Shown piece by piece: positions 25,806 through 36,651 of a DNA stretch of 64,000 nt (its first letter is position 1; each line of letters opens with the position of its first letter). The stretch covers positions 82,419 to 146,418 of the forward strand of contig NC_020053.1 of the NCBI RefSeq assembly GCF_000317145.1. The letters are read 5' to 3'. Source of the DNA: Chamaesiphon minutus PCC 6605. Lineage in GTDB: Bacteria; Cyanobacteriota; Cyanobacteriia; Cyanobacteriales; Chamaesiphonaceae. The notes under the pieces are model-generated. The model saw only the letters and a program-made list of their open reading frames with translations. It did not search any database and was not told where the DNA came from. The position numbers and the translations under genes are program-made.

Positions 25806-28337
25806 TCAAAACTTTACGTGTTGATAAAAGATTTTTTTGACGAGATCTGCTGTCACAACGTAAGTTGCAACGATCGCTCCCAACGCCAGCACAAAACTCA
25901 ACGGTAACGGTTGAAATCCGAGCAGGGTAGCTAAAGGTGTCCAGGGAATGATGATGGTCGCTCCGATGGTTGCTAGCGTTGCTGCTAATAGGTATTTTCC
26001 TGGTTTACTATTGAGAATGGATTGACGGGTGCGAACGACTAGTACCACCAATGAAGCGGAGATAACCGACTCCAAAAACCAACCCGTTCTAAACTGTTGC
26101 GGTTGAGCTTTTAGCAATAATAATAGTGCTCCAAAAGTGAGGTAATCAAATATAGAACTTAGCAACCCGAACACAATCATAAAATTGCGAATAAACTTGA
26201 TATCCATGCGACGGGGTTTGGTCACTAATTCTCGATCGACTCGATCGGTCGCGATCGTCAATTCAGGGAAATCGGTGAGTAGGTTCGTTAGCAAAATCTG
26301 ACTGGGTAGCAATGGTAGAAAAGGCAGAAACAGCGAAATACCCGCCATGCTGAACATATTGCCAAAATTGGCACTAGTCGCCATAAATACATATTTTAAA
26401 GTGTTGGCAAAGGTAATGCGTCCTTCCTTTACTCCTGCTACGAGGACATTCAAATCTTTTTCCATCAATACGATATCAGCGGCTTCCTTGGCGACATCAA
26501 CCGCACTCTCGACTGAGATTCCCACATCAGCAGCATGAAGTGCAGAGGCATCGTTAATGCCATCTCCCAGATAGCCAACCACATTTCCCGCCTTTTTGAG
26601 GGCAATTACGATCCGCTCTTTTTGATTTGGCTCGATCTCCGCAAAAACATTTGTAGATTGGACTCGAAACCTCAAGGCTTCATCGCTGAGTTTGCTCAGT
26701 TCAGAGCCTGTTAAAACCTGTGGTTCGGGCAATCCAACTTGCTTGATAATACTCATTGCCACTGCTTTGCTGTCTCCAGTAATCATCTTTGGGGTGATTC
26801 CCAGTTCTTGTAACTCTTTGAGGGTATCAGCAATGCCAGCTTTGGGCGGATCGAACAGAGCCAGGTAGCCCAGAAATGTCATGTTCCTCTCATCATCTTT
26901 GCTGAATGAATCTCGATCTAAATCCCGATAAGCCACACCCAAAGCTCTAAATCCCTGACTGCCGAGATCTTCAGCCTGTTGGTGAAGTTTTTGGCGTTGG
27001 TCGGTAATATCAATCGTTTTCCCCTCAGCAGTCTCAACAGTCGAGCAAACATCCAGAATGTTTTTAAGTGCGCCTTTAGCGATAATTAGCTGCTTACTTT
27101 CGTGTTTAAACAAAATACTTAGACGTTTACGGTTAAAGTCATAGGGCACTTCATCTAACTTTTGATAGCTAGAAATACCGAACTTTTTATGTGCGCGAAT
27201 TGCTGTGTCGATCGGATTTACATAACCCGATTCTGCTGCGGCATTTAGATAAGCATAAAGGAGAACTCGGTCGCTGTCTTTGCCCTCCACATCCACCGCA
27301 GCGTGAATTTTCACCTCTCCTTCCGTCAGTGTCCCTGTCTTATCAGTGCAAAACACGTTCATACTGCCAAAGTTTTCGATCGCAGGTAATCGTTTGACAA
27401 TTACCCGTTTTTTCGCCATTGTCTGAGCACCACGAGCTAAATTAACACTGACGATCGCAGGTAGCAGTTGGGGAGTCAAACCGACCGCCAGTGCCAGCGA
27501 AAACATAAAAGATTCCAGCACCGGACGGCGGAGGTAGACGTTGGCGGCAAAAATTAGCACCACCAAAATTAAGGTTACTTCCATCAAAAAGTAGCCAAAT
27601 TTGCTCAGTCCCCGTTCAAATTCTGTTTCGGAAGGCTTGAGTTTGAGACGTTCCGATACTTTACCAAATTCAGTTTCTTTGCCAGTATGCACGACAATTG
27701 CTGTCGCCGTGCCACTGATTACGTTGGTGCCCATATAGAGGACATTGGTGCGTTGGCTGAGTCCAGTTTCCGCAGGCAATACGCCAGTGAGCTTATCAAC
27801 TGGATAGGTTTCTCCAGTTAGTGCTGCTTCATTGACTGAGAGATCTTTTGACTCCAGAACTAGACAGTCACCTGGAATATTTTTACCCGCTGACAGCAAT
27901 ACAATATCCCCAGGTACCACCTCTTGATTAGGGATGTCCTGAGATTGACTATCCCTCAATACCGTGGCTTTAACTTGCACTAATGTTAATAACTTTTCTA
28001 CAGCATTCGAGGCTCCGCGCTCTTGCCAAAATCCTAATAGCCCACTGATAAATACGATCGTCAGAATGATAATCGCATCTAGGGCATCTTTAAGGAAAAT
28101 TGATAAGATTGCAGCAAAAATTAGAATCAAGATAATCGGACTCTTGAACTGAGCGAACAATAGCATCAAATCGCTCGATTTGTGTGTTTGTTTGAGGCTA
28201 TTTGCCCCGTATTTACTCAGGCGTTGTTGTGCATCTTGACGGTTTAACCCAGCGATCGTAGAGTGCTTCTGCTGAAGCACTCGATCTGTAGACAAACTCC
28301 AAAACGGAAAATTTTGAGGATTTATTATGTTCTCCAT
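25806..28337 (-). CDS. mgtA: Magnesium-type P-type ATPase (MgtA-like)
   Basis: 843 residues, the usual MgtA size. It has the cation-ATPase N-terminal segment (LNRQDAQQRLSKYGANSL), actuator motif TGET, the M4 motif GLTPQLLPAIV typical of Mg2+ importers (P3B), and the phosphorylation site DKTGT (Asp332). The hinge GDGINDASALHAADVG is of MgtA type. Predicted to import Mg2+ across the plasma membrane. The gap of 7 bp from the preceding ATPase gene points to one operon. Confidence 0.9.
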   Translation of the reverse strand: MENIINPQNFPFWSLSTDRVLQQKHSTIAGLNRQDAQQRLSKYGANSLKQTHKSSDLMLLFAQFKSPIILILIFAAILSIFLKDALDAIIILTIVFISGLLGFWQERGASNAVEKLLTLVQVKATVLRDSQSQDIPNQEVVPGDIVLLSAGKNIPGDCLVLESKDLSVNEAALTGETYPVDKLTGVLPAETGLSQRTNVLYMGTNVISGTATAIVVHTGKETEFGKVSERLKLKPSETEFERGLSKFGYFLMEVTLILVVLIFAANVYLRRPVLESFMFSLALAVGLTPQLLPAIVSVNLARGAQTMAKKRVIVKRLPAIENFGSMNVFCTDKTGTLTEGEVKIHAAVDVEGKDSDRVLLYAYLNAAAESGYVNPIDTAIRAHKKFGISSYQKLDEVPYDFNRKRLSILFKHESKQLIIAKGALKNILDVCSTVETAEGKTIDITDQRQKLHQQAEDLGSQGFRALGVAYRDLDRDSFSKDDERNMTFLGYLALFDPPKAGIADTLKELQELGITPKMITGDSKAVAMSIIKQVGLPEPQVLTGSELSKLSDEALRFRVQSTNVFAEIEPNQKERIVIALKKAGNVVGYLGDGINDASALHAADVGISVESAVDVAKEAADIVLMEKDLNVLVAGVKEGRITFANTLKYVFMATSANFGNMFSMAGISLFLPFLPLLPSQILLTNLLTDFPELTIATDRVDRELVTKPRRMDIKFIRNFMIVFGLLSSIFDYLTFGALLLLLKAQPQQFRTGWFLESVISASLVVLVVRTRQSILNSKPGKYLLAATLATIGATIIIPWTPLATLLGFQPLPLSFVLALGAIVATYVVTADLVKKIFYQHVKF

Positions 28338-28344
28338 AATCTTA

Positions 28345-30984
28345 CTACAATCTTGTTTTTGAAGTTTGCTTTAATAGTTCAAACCAGAGTAAGCTAATCA
28401 CTCCACCAAGTAGACTAATAGCCAGATCGATCGGGTGTAAAAAGGAGAAACTAAACAAGTCCCGCACGAATGGAATGTACAGGACGATCGCCAGAAAGAA
28501 TACTCCTCCACCAATCACCCACCACAGGGCAGGATTCGGGGATTTTAGTATTTGCAGACTTAGGCGCGAGGTCGAACCTTCACTCAGAATTAGTCCGAGA
28601 TTAGCCAGCATTAATGTCGTAAACGTTAGCGCACGAATATCTAATTCACCTTGCTTGCGGTATGTAGCGATCGCAAATACTGTCAGAATAATTACGAAGA
28701 TTCCGCCCCCTTGGAGCAGGGCTAAACCCAAAGTTTTCCTGCCGAATAATGGTTCTTTAGGATTGCGAGGTGGACGCTTCATGACATTTGCTTCGGCGGG
28801 TTCAGCTTCCAAGACGATCGAGCAAGCTGGATCGATAATCAAATGTAGAAAGGCAACGTGAATCGGTAGTAATACTAATGGCAATTTAAACAGAACGGGA
28901 ATCAATGATATCCCTGCAATCGGAATATGAATTGCCAGCAAATATGACATGGCTTTGCGGAGATTATCAAAAATTCTTCGTCCTAATTTGACGGCTTGAA
29001 CGATCGATGAAAAATCATCATCCAATAACACTAACGCCGCCGACTCCCGCGCAACATCCGTGCCGCGTTGCCCCATTGCAATCCCGATTTGGGCAGCTTT
29101 GAGCGCAGGAGCATCATTCACTCCATCGCCAGTCATCGCGACGACTTCACCCTTATCTTTGAGGGCATTCACGATTCGTAATTTCTGTTCGGGAACGGCG
29201 CGGGCAAAGATACTGGTATTCTCAATCCGCTGCTGGAGTTCGGTTTCACTCATGCCATCCAATTCCGCTCCAGTTATCGTGTCTCCAGTTTGCAAGCCCA
29301 CCTGACGAGCGATCGTTTGGGCAGTTTCTGGATAGTCACCCGTAATCATTACCACGCGAATCCCAGCCGTATGGCATTCTTGAATCGCCGCCGCCACAGT
29401 TGGGCGGACTGGATCTGAGAGTCCGACTAAGCCGAGAAATTGAAAAGGGAAATCGTGTTGTTTGTCCGGTAAATGTTCGGGCGTAAGCACTGGATGCGGT
29501 GGCAAAAATGGCTGCGGTGCATCTAGCAGAGACGCTTTGGCAACACCCAATACCCGCAATCCTTGCGTCGCCATTTCACTGACTTGTACTGTCAGAATTT
29601 TCTGCTGTTGGGGCGTAAAATGACAGAGATTCGCGATCGCTTCTGGTGCGCCTTTGGTGGCAATTTCATACTGCTTGTCATCTGCCGATCGCCAGACATG
29701 CGACATTGCCAGTAAATCTGGTGAAAGCGGATATTCTCTCAATAGCGTCCAATTATTGTGTAAATGTTCGGTATTTGCCAGAGATCGATCTCCCAATTCT
29801 TTAAACGCCTTCTCCATCGGATCGAAGGGATCTCTCTGGCTGGCGAGAATACAGAACTCAACTAATGCGTGAACCGCTTCAGGGAGTGGCATTTGTGAAT
29901 GCAATGCTAAATCGTAAGGCTGAGGGTTTTCGGCATGGTTGTAAGCGAATAACTGCTGCACAGCCATCTGATTTAGCGTCAGCGTCCCCGTTTTATCTAC
30001 ACATAAAACTGTTGCCGAACCGACAGTTTCGACAGCAGAAGTGCGACGTGTTAAGACATGATTTTGAGAAATCCGCCAAGCTCCCAAGACGAGGAAGATC
30101 GTGACGACAACTGGAAATTCATTCGGCAAAATTGCCATCGCTAACGTAATCCCTGCCAGCACTCCTTTGAGCCAATTTCCGGTGGTGGCTCCATAAATTA
30201 CCACGATCGCTACACACAGCGATAAAGCGATGCCAAATAAGCGATTCACCAACCGATTCATTTCTCGTTGCAAGGGAGTCACTTCTGGCTGCACTTTTTG
30301 TAAAGCGTTGCCAATCTTCCCCATCTCTGTCTGAGAACCGATCGATCGCACCTTGACGATCCCCTGTCCCTGCACCACCAATGTTCCAGAGTATACAAAC
30401 GGTAATTCATCGCCCCCTGGACGCGCCATCTCTACATCGCCTACAGCAGCAATTTTGCGAACGGGAAGCGATTCTCCAGTCAATAATGATTCATCAGTTG
30501 AAAGATTGGTGCAAGATAGAACGATCGCATCCGCAGGTACTCTGTCCCCTTCTGCCAGCACTAAGATATCGTCCCGCACCACTTCTCGCCCCGGAATCCG
30601 TTTGCGTTGTCCATCTCGAATCACCAAGGCGCGAGGACTGGAAAGATCTCGCAAGGCTTCTAGAGCGTGTTCGGTTTTACCTTCTTGGTACAGGCTAATC
30701 CCCATCATCAAGACGACGAAACCCAATAAAATCAAAGCTTCTTGGAGATCGCCTAAAATCCAATAGATGATACCACCGCCGACGAGCAATAGAAAGATCG
30801 GATCTCGAACCATGCTCCAAGCCATCAATACAAGATTGTGAGACGGAGCTGAGGGGAGTTCATTGTAGCCGTCGCGATCGATCTTAGCGATTGCATCTCG
30901 CTCGGATAAGCCAGCCACGGGATCGATCTCATGCTGTGTAGATTCTCGCCGAACGATTGGAGAAACCATAAAGTCTGTTACCAC
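28345..30984 (-). CDS. P2-type cation-transporting ATPase (PacL-like)
   Basis: 879 residues with P2-type layout: N-terminal cation-ATPase segment, TGES actuator loop, phosphorylation site DKTGT (Asp330), hinge GDGVNDAPALKAAQIG and four C-terminal helices. Calcium pumps carry PEGLP in helix M4; here it reads PNEFP (287-291), so a key acidic ligand has moved or changed, and the ion is uncertain. Likely a cytoplasmic-membrane cation pump co-transcribed with the MgtA-like pump. The upstream leader resembles that of promoter 6 but with the tandem repeats missing. Confidence 0.85.
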   Translation of the reverse strand: MVTDFMVSPIVRRESTQHEIDPVAGLSERDAIAKIDRDGYNELPSAPSHNLVLMAWSMVRDPIFLLLVGGGIIYWILGDLQEALILLGFVVLMMGISLYQEGKTEHALEALRDLSSPRALVIRDGQRKRIPGREVVRDDILVLAEGDRVPADAIVLSCTNLSTDESLLTGESLPVRKIAAVGDVEMARPGGDELPFVYSGTLVVQGQGIVKVRSIGSQTEMGKIGNALQKVQPEVTPLQREMNRLVNRLFGIALSLCVAIVVIYGATTGNWLKGVLAGITLAMAILPNEFPVVVTIFLVLGAWRISQNHVLTRRTSAVETVGSATVLCVDKTGTLTLNQMAVQQLFAYNHAENPQPYDLALHSQMPLPEAVHALVEFCILASQRDPFDPMEKAFKELGDRSLANTEHLHNNWTLLREYPLSPDLLAMSHVWRSADDKQYEIATKGAPEAIANLCHFTPQQQKILTVQVSEMATQGLRVLGVAKASLLDAPQPFLPPHPVLTPEHLPDKQHDFPFQFLGLVGLSDPVRPTVAAAIQECHTAGIRVVMITGDYPETAQTIARQVGLQTGDTITGAELDGMSETELQQRIENTSIFARAVPEQKLRIVNALKDKGEVVAMTGDGVNDAPALKAAQIGIAMGQRGTDVARESAALVLLDDDFSSIVQAVKLGRRIFDNLRKAMSYLLAIHIPIAGISLIPVLFKLPLVLLPIHVAFLHLIIDPACSIVLEAEPAEANVMKRPPRNPKEPLFGRKTLGLALLQGGGIFVIILTVFAIATYRKQGELDIRALTFTTLMLANLGLILSEGSTSRLSLQILKSPNPALWWVIGGGVFFLAIVLYIPFVRDLFSFSFLHPIDLAISLLGGVISLLWFELLKQTSKTRL

Positions 30985-31053
30985 AACTAAATTAGTCAGT
31001 TCGTAACCGAGAGCTTCTCATTCTGAGAATCGCTCGACAACGATTTGATTTAT

Positions 31054-31518
31054 TTATCCAACCATCATCCGGCTGCTGACACCATCAGTCGTGCGTCCGC
31101 TCATTTCGCTCGGATAAACACGATAGATGGAAATTACTTCTGCCCGTCCCCACGAGTCGATCCAAGTGCGATTAATTGCGGGAGAAAGTGTAGGGTTAAT
31201 CTCTTTGATTAATTTTTGTACCCGTGCGATCTCTGCTTTCTCGGTCAATCGTTTGGCTTCTCCCATCACAATTACACTCCGCCAGTGGAGCGGATCGTTA
31301 ACTATCTCTTCGACTTGGAGGCAGATTTCTGGGCTGGCATCGATGTCATGAGTCTTCATTCCCTCAGTGGTAAACAGATAAATATTTTCATCTTCAATGT
31401 AATAATGCATCGGCATTACATAGGGTTTTCCTTCATGAATGAAACCAAGATGTCCATAGCCAACTTTGCGTAACAGTTCGTAGATTTCTGTGGAACTCAT
31501 TTCGTCGATATCTAACAT
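31054..31518 (-). CDS. FMN split-barrel (pyridoxamine 5'-phosphate oxidase-like) protein 1
   Basis: 154 residues from ATG 31518, chosen because AGGAGAATAATT directly precedes it and the paralogue starts the same way (ML[D/N]IDEMS). Pattern of the PPOX-like/nitroimidazole-resistance split barrel: GYGHLGFIHEGKPYVMPMHYY, then LFTTEGMK and SVIVMGEAKRL. These proteins bind FMN or F420 and act as small flavin reductases or sensors; substrate unknown. A paralogue at 31793 is separated by a DUF1816 gene, apparently one transcription unit. Confidence 0.82.
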   Translation of the reverse strand: MLDIDEMSSTEIYELLRKVGYGHLGFIHEGKPYVMPMHYYIEDENIYLFTTEGMKTHDIDASPEICLQVEEIVNDPLHWRSVIVMGEAKRLTEKAEIARVQKLIKEINPTLSPAINRTWIDSWGRAEVISIYRVYPSEMSGRTTDGVSSRMMVG

Positions 31519-31535
31519 AATTATTCTCCTAATGA

Positions 31536-31766
31536 TTAGAGCGAATCGTGTTCGATTGTCAGTAGATCGGGCTGACAATGCCTGTCGATTTTGATTTTGA
31601 TACCTTGAGCAAATTCACCTTCAAGATCTTCCACAAAGCCTTTGCTGGCTACCTCCGCTTCCCAGGCACCCGCAAATGGGCCGAAATAATAGGTACATTT
31701 GGGCTGTGCGGTAAAAATTTCGATCCACCAAGCTTGACGGCAAGCATTTAGAGTGTCAATCATCAC
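31536..31766 (-). CDS. DUF1816 protein
   Basis: 76 residues. The pattern WWIEIFTAQPKCTYYFGPFAG followed by FVEDLEGEFAQGIKIKI matches DUF1816, a small cyanobacterial family of unknown function. It lies between the two split-barrel genes with short gaps (17 and 26 bp), so probably co-transcribed. No catalytic motif is visible. Confidence 0.8.
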   Translation of the reverse strand: MMIDTLNACRQAWWIEIFTAQPKCTYYFGPFAGAWEAEVASKGFVEDLEGEFAQGIKIKIDRHCQPDLLTIEHDSL

Positions 31767-31792
31767 ACTATTTTTATTCTTGAAGATCGATA

Positions 31793-32284
31793 TTAGGTTG
31801 AAGATGTGTGGATCTCGCGAGGTATTTTTATTGCCTGCTGAGAGTTGACTCCATCAGTCATCCTTCCGCTCATCTCATAGTGGGAGATCCGATAGATGAC
31901 CACTACGTCTGCACGTCCCCAAGTATCGATCCAAGTTCGATTGATAGCAGGAGTAAGTGTCGGATTTTGCTCTTTAATTAATTTCGTAACCCGTTCGATA
32001 TCTTGCCGATCTGTCAGACGTTCAGCTCGACCATTCACCATTACACTGCGCCAATGCAGCGATCCGTGTACTTCTTCAACCTGTAAGCAAATTTCTGGAT
32101 TTGCGTCCATGCCATAAGTTTTGATACCTTCAGTGGTAAATAAATAAATATCTGAATCTTCGAGATAATAATGCATTGGCATCGCGTAAGGTTTGCCTTC
32201 ATAGATGAAGGCAAGATGTCCGTAGCCTACTTGATGGAGTAATTTGCGGCTATCTTTTAAACTCATTTCATCGATATTTAGCAT
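31793..32284 (-). CDS. FMN split-barrel (PPOX-like) protein 2
   Basis: 163 residues, strongly similar to protein 1 along its whole length (GYGHLAFIYEGKPYAMPMHYY; LFTTEGIKTYGMDANPEIC), with a different C-terminal tail. It is the first gene of the three-gene unit. Its leader and first codons recur at 38508-38560, fused to a flavodoxin relic. Likely a small FMN protein; substrate unknown. Confidence 0.82.
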   Translation of the reverse strand: MLNIDEMSLKDSRKLLHQVGYGHLAFIYEGKPYAMPMHYYLEDSDIYLFTTEGIKTYGMDANPEICLQVEEVHGSLHWRSVMVNGRAERLTDRQDIERVTKLIKEQNPTLTPAINRTWIDTWGRADVVVIYRISHYEMSGRMTDGVNSQQAIKIPREIHTSST

Positions 32285-32429
32285 AATTATTCTCTCTCAA
32301 GATTCAGTTGTCGATCCAGCCTCTGAAGCAAGAAAATCACCAATAAGTCGCATACATTTTAGGGAAATGAACTGCATATATTGTGAAAGTGAGAAGGTAG
32401 TAAAAAAAATGAAGCATTTACGGCAAAAC

Positions 32430-33998
32430 TCATTTAAACGCTTTAACTAAAGCCTCAAACTGCACTCGCAGTGACTTATCATGAGGCGTTACGGGTGGGA
32501 TCTGACGATCGATCCCCAAAAATTGATAAACTGCCATCTGCGCCACCCGCACGGAATATTCGACGGTAAACACAACATCATCAGGAATCTCGACAAACTG
32601 ACTGATAAATGCGAGGTTCTTGGAGTGATGCGGGATTGGTACAGGTCGATCCGTGTGTAAACGCGGCATAAACATACTTGTGATATACGGCATTCGGCAC
32701 GGAATACAGTTTGCTGATGCTACAGTGTCGAAATCAAAGCGGAGATGACCGCAGAGTTCTTGGAGAATTTCAGCACCATTGCACTCAGCCATCGGTTTGG
32801 GCACGAAATTACCCACTCGATCTGGAAATAGAGCATATCCCCAGAACACCTGCACGTCGGTAGGCTGATCGATAAAGTGGGGTTGATGGGCGATGACGAT
32901 CGACATCAACCAGTTAGAATCTTTAAACGTCACCAGTCCGCCAGTTCCGGCTTCATTGCCGCTAAATTTGCACATCTTGTCAAAAAATGCCGGATTTTTG
33001 AGCGTGACGGTAAAAGATTCCCAACACGACTCAGCGATACTGCTATTGAAAGCAGCCGGATTTCCAAAATCTGAGTTTTCCGCAGCCAGCTTTTCCCACA
33101 GTGTCCAACTGGTGCAGTCCTGTTTAGTTAATTGTTTGGGGGCACTTGTCATCGAACCCAAACTTGAAGCATCAGTCATCGAGCCGTTTTGGAGAAAGAC
33201 TAGATCGCCATTTTTAACGGCAATGGTTTTACTTTCACCGCCTTGCTGATAATGAATACCTGTGACTACTAACTTATTCGTGGCGATGTGTCGCTCCAGA
33301 TCCGTCACCTTGCAATCTACATAAAAATGGACATTTTGCTTCGCCAGCCAACTCTGTAACGGACGCACCAATGAATCATACTGATTGTAGATAGTTCGCT
33401 TCACCCCTCCCAAGGTTTCAATTCGCGTGAACTCAAGCATAAAGCGATGTAAATACCGCTTAAATTCGATCGCACTATGCCACGGCTGAAAGGCAAAGGT
33501 AGTCGCCCACATATACCAGAATTCAGTCTCGAAAAATTCTGGGGATAACCAATCGGTAATGCAACTAGCACCCAACTCGGCTTCACTAGCCAGACTAAGT
33601 TCCAGTAATTCCTTACGATTTGGCATCGAAAAGCCCATCGAACTGACTGGGACTTTCGCCCGCCGAGTATCCACTAATCGTGCCATTGAATGAGACTTAT
33701 GCAGCTCGTTAAACTCGATCGTTTCATCGAATACCGTTTTCCCTGCCAGAGTCAGGGAAGGAATCGACTTAAACAGATCCCAAGTACATTCGTAATTATC
33801 GGTCGTCAACATCCGTCCCCCCCGCAGCGAATAACCGTCTATGGGGTTCCCCGCTCCATCCAAACTTCCACCCACGATCGGATTGGTTTCGAGGATAAAA
33901 ATATTTTCGCCAGGAAGTCCGCCGTCGCGAATCATGAAGGCAGCGGCAGATAGAGAACCAATTCCACCACCCAGTAAATATGCTTTAGATTCAGTCAT
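32430..33998 (-). CDS. ohyA: Oleate hydratase (MCRA family)
   Basis: 522 residues. The FAD Rossmann motif GGGIGSLSAA is at 10-19, and family motifs follow: GGRMLT near 59, WYMWATTFAFQPWHSA near 156, LQNGSMTDA near 265. This FAD-dependent enzyme adds water to the cis-9 double bond of oleate to give 10-hydroxystearate, in bacteria often for detoxifying free fatty acids. RBS and start (33998) look normal. It is rare in cyanobacteria as far as I recall, so transfer is plausible. Neighbours are carbon-metabolism genes. Confidence 0.9.
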   Translation of the reverse strand: MTESKAYLLGGGIGSLSAAAFMIRDGGLPGENIFILETNPIVGGSLDGAGNPIDGYSLRGGRMLTTDNYECTWDLFKSIPSLTLAGKTVFDETIEFNELHKSHSMARLVDTRRAKVPVSSMGFSMPNRKELLELSLASEAELGASCITDWLSPEFFETEFWYMWATTFAFQPWHSAIEFKRYLHRFMLEFTRIETLGGVKRTIYNQYDSLVRPLQSWLAKQNVHFYVDCKVTDLERHIATNKLVVTGIHYQQGGESKTIAVKNGDLVFLQNGSMTDASSLGSMTSAPKQLTKQDCTSWTLWEKLAAENSDFGNPAAFNSSIAESCWESFTVTLKNPAFFDKMCKFSGNEAGTGGLVTFKDSNWLMSIVIAHQPHFIDQPTDVQVFWGYALFPDRVGNFVPKPMAECNGAEILQELCGHLRFDFDTVASANCIPCRMPYITSMFMPRLHTDRPVPIPHHSKNLAFISQFVEIPDDVVFTVEYSVRVAQMAVYQFLGIDRQIPPVTPHDKSLRVQFEALVKAFK

Positions 33999-34139
33999 GT
34001 CAATTAACTCTCCAAAAAGCTTGATTTAATCGTGTCTTAAATTTCACAACGGCTTCTATCTCGCTCGCTCTGAATTGTTGTCGCTCGATCTACGATTGAA
34101 TCGGCTGAATATGAGGTGAATCATCTTCAGCGATGCCAA

Positions 34140-36521
34140 TTAGTACGACCACTGCCAATTCAGAATCTCAGGCATATCTTCTCCATGTTTGATAATGTAA
34201 TGCCTGTGTTCGATCAGTTTGTCGCGGAGAAGCTGTTGGGCGTGGGCACCGATCGATTGGAGCTGTGGGAGTCGAGCGATAACGTCCTGCGCGAGATGAA
34301 AGCGATCGAGATCGTTGAGCACCACCATATCGAAGGCTGTTGTTGTAGTTCCTTCTTCCTTGTACCCGTGTACATGCAGATTATGATGATTGGTGCGGTG
34401 ACAGGTGAGGCGATGAATCAACCCAGGATAGCCATGATAGGCAAACACGATCGGCTTATCGCGGGTAAAGATGCTATCAAAATTTCGATCGCTCAAACCG
34501 TGGGGATTTACGCTCGAAGGCTGAAGCGTCATTAAGTCAACGACATTGACCACGCGAATTTTCAAATCGGGAAAGTGTTGACGCAAGAAATCAACCGCTG
34601 CTAAGGTTTCAAGCGTTGGCACGTCTCCAGCACAGGCCATTACCACATCGGGTTCGCTGCCTTTGTCATTACTCGCCCAGTCCCAAATTCCAATTCCAGC
34701 AGTACAGTGCTCGATGGCAGCATCCATGTCGAGCCACTGTAATTCTGGCTGCTTGCCAGCAATAATCAGATTCACATAATTACGACTCCGCAAACAGTGG
34801 TTAGTTACCGAGAGCAACGTATTGGCATCGGGTGGCAGATAAACGCGAATTACGCTTGCTTTCTTATTGACGATGTGATCGATAAAACCTGGATCTTGAT
34901 GGGAAAAACCATTGTGATCCTGCCGCCAGACATGAGAAGTGAGTAGGTAGTTAAAAGAAGCGATCGATCGCCGCCAAGGAATGTCATGAGTGACTTTCAA
35001 CCATTTAGCATGTTGATTGAACATCGAGTCGATGATGTGAATGAATGCTTCGTAACAGGAGAAGAAGCCGTGGCGACCCGTTAACAGATATCCCTCTAGC
35101 CAGCCCTGACACATGTGTTCGCTCAAAACTTCCATTACCCGACCATCTACTGCAATATGGTCGTCCGTCGGCAGGATTTCGGCAGTTGAGACGCGATTGG
35201 TCACTTCCAAAATCGCATTCCACCGATTTGAGTTATTTTCATCAGGACTCATCACTCGAAAATTGCGACTGTCCAGGTTTAGCTTCATCACATCCCGTAA
35301 GAACTCCCCCATGACGCGGGTTGGCTCTGCGGTAATCGTGCCTGGTTTGGGAACTTCAACCGCATAGTCCTGGAAGTTAGGGAGCTTCAGATCTTTGAGC
35401 AATAACCCGCCATTGGCATGAGGATTTGCCCCCATCCGGCGATCGCCCTTCGGCGCGAGTTCTGCCAAATCTTCCAGCAATTTCCCGCTGTCATCAAACA
35501 GTTCTTCTGGCTGGTAACTCTTCATCCAGTCTTCCAGCAGTTTGATATGCTCTGGCTTGCTAGCGAATTCGGTTAAAGGCACCTGATGAGCGCGAAACGT
35601 ATTTTCAATCGGAATTCCATCCACAAATTTAGGCCCCGTCCATCCCTTGGGAGTTTTCAGTACAATCATCGGATGTCGGGGACGCTTTGAGCAGCCATTG
35701 ATGCGGGCATCGTGTTGGATCGCGCGGATCTCATCAATGACGAGATCCAGCGTTGCTGCCATCTGTTGGTGCAAGATTTCGGGGTCGTCTCCCTCGATAA
35801 AATAAGGCTTGTAGCCATAGCCCATCAGTAGGCTTTCTAGTTCCTCTGGGTCGATCCGCGCCAATACCGTCGGATTGGCAATTTTATAGCCATTCAAATG
35901 CAGAATTGGCAGAACTGCACCATCGCGGGCTGGATTCAGAAACTTGTTGGAGTGCCAACTGGTTGCCAACGCTCCAGTTTCAGCTTCGCCATCGCCAACA
36001 ACGCAGCAAACTAACAGATCGGGGTTGTCGAAGGCGGCACCATAGGCATGAAGTAGTGAGTAGCCTAGCTCCCCGCCCTCGTGGATCGAACCAGGTGTTT
36101 CAGGGGCAACGTGGCTGGGAATTCCGCCTGGAAATGAGAACTGTTTGAACAGCCGCTGCATCCCCTCGGTATCCTGAGAGATATTTGGATAAACCTCGCT
36201 GTAAGTCCCTTCCAGATAGGTGTTGGCAACGATCCCTGGCCCGCCATGACCTGGGCCGATGACATACATCACGTTCAAATCCCGCGCTTTAATGACCCGA
36301 TTGAAATGAGCGTAGATAAAGTTAAGACCTGGAGTTGTGCCCCAATGTCCGAGCAGTCGCGGTTTGATGTGTTCGAGTTTGAGCGGTTCATGCAGAAGTG
36401 GATTGTCGAGGAGATAAATCTGACCGACTGAAAGATAGTTCGCAGCTCGCCAGTAAGCATGAATCTTTCGCAGTTCTTCTGTTGTTAAGGTTTTGGGCAT
36501 GATGCGAGTGGCAATTGTCAT
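34140..36521 (-). CDS. xfp: Xylulose-5-phosphate/fructose-6-phosphate phosphoketolase
   Basis: 793 residues, full family length. Thiamine-diphosphate site GDGEAE (176-181), N-terminal [11 protein letters not shown] (58-68) and IGPGHGGPG (88-96) are typical of XFP. It splits xylulose 5-phosphate or fructose 6-phosphate to acetyl phosphate plus a C3 or C4 sugar phosphate, saving carbon and giving ATP in the dark or without oxygen. Promoter 6, 60 bp upstream, belongs to the same set as the copper genes and seems to have been captured from the locus at 25565. A collapsed copy of xfp precedes the aldolase gene at 39586. Confidence 0.94.
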   Translation of the reverse strand: MTIATRIMPKTLTTEELRKIHAYWRAANYLSVGQIYLLDNPLLHEPLKLEHIKPRLLGHWGTTPGLNFIYAHFNRVIKARDLNVMYVIGPGHGGPGIVANTYLEGTYSEVYPNISQDTEGMQRLFKQFSFPGGIPSHVAPETPGSIHEGGELGYSLLHAYGAAFDNPDLLVCCVVGDGEAETGALATSWHSNKFLNPARDGAVLPILHLNGYKIANPTVLARIDPEELESLLMGYGYKPYFIEGDDPEILHQQMAATLDLVIDEIRAIQHDARINGCSKRPRHPMIVLKTPKGWTGPKFVDGIPIENTFRAHQVPLTEFASKPEHIKLLEDWMKSYQPEELFDDSGKLLEDLAELAPKGDRRMGANPHANGGLLLKDLKLPNFQDYAVEVPKPGTITAEPTRVMGEFLRDVMKLNLDSRNFRVMSPDENNSNRWNAILEVTNRVSTAEILPTDDHIAVDGRVMEVLSEHMCQGWLEGYLLTGRHGFFSCYEAFIHIIDSMFNQHAKWLKVTHDIPWRRSIASFNYLLTSHVWRQDHNGFSHQDPGFIDHIVNKKASVIRVYLPPDANTLLSVTNHCLRSRNYVNLIIAGKQPELQWLDMDAAIEHCTAGIGIWDWASNDKGSEPDVVMACAGDVPTLETLAAVDFLRQHFPDLKIRVVNVVDLMTLQPSSVNPHGLSDRNFDSIFTRDKPIVFAYHGYPGLIHRLTCHRTNHHNLHVHGYKEEGTTTTAFDMVVLNDLDRFHLAQDVIARLPQLQSIGAHAQQLLRDKLIEHRHYIIKHGEDMPEILNWQWSY

Positions 36522-36580
36522 GTTAGGTAAATGGTAGAAGTTTACAACTGGAAATTTTGAGAGCGATCGCCATCATTTAA

Positions 36581-36612
36581 ACTCTAGAGCTGAATTCTGA
36601 GAAAGTTATGAG
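36581..36612 (-). promoter_or_regulatory. Tandem-repeat response-regulator promoter 6
   Basis: Minus strand: CTCAT-N6-CTCAG, 10 bp, TAGAGT, 60 bp before phosphoketolase. The flanking block up to 36732 is homologous to the block around promoter 5. Confidence 0.7.
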
Positions 36613-36651
36613 GGTTGCTTCGTAACCGAGAGCCTCTCTCCTGGAGAATTG

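Noticed and set aside
34116..34535. 139-codon plus-strand frame opposite the phosphoketolase 3' end
   Set aside because: It is the antisense shadow of a clearly conserved gene; the similar frame at 39505-39777 arises because the xfp relic is homologous.
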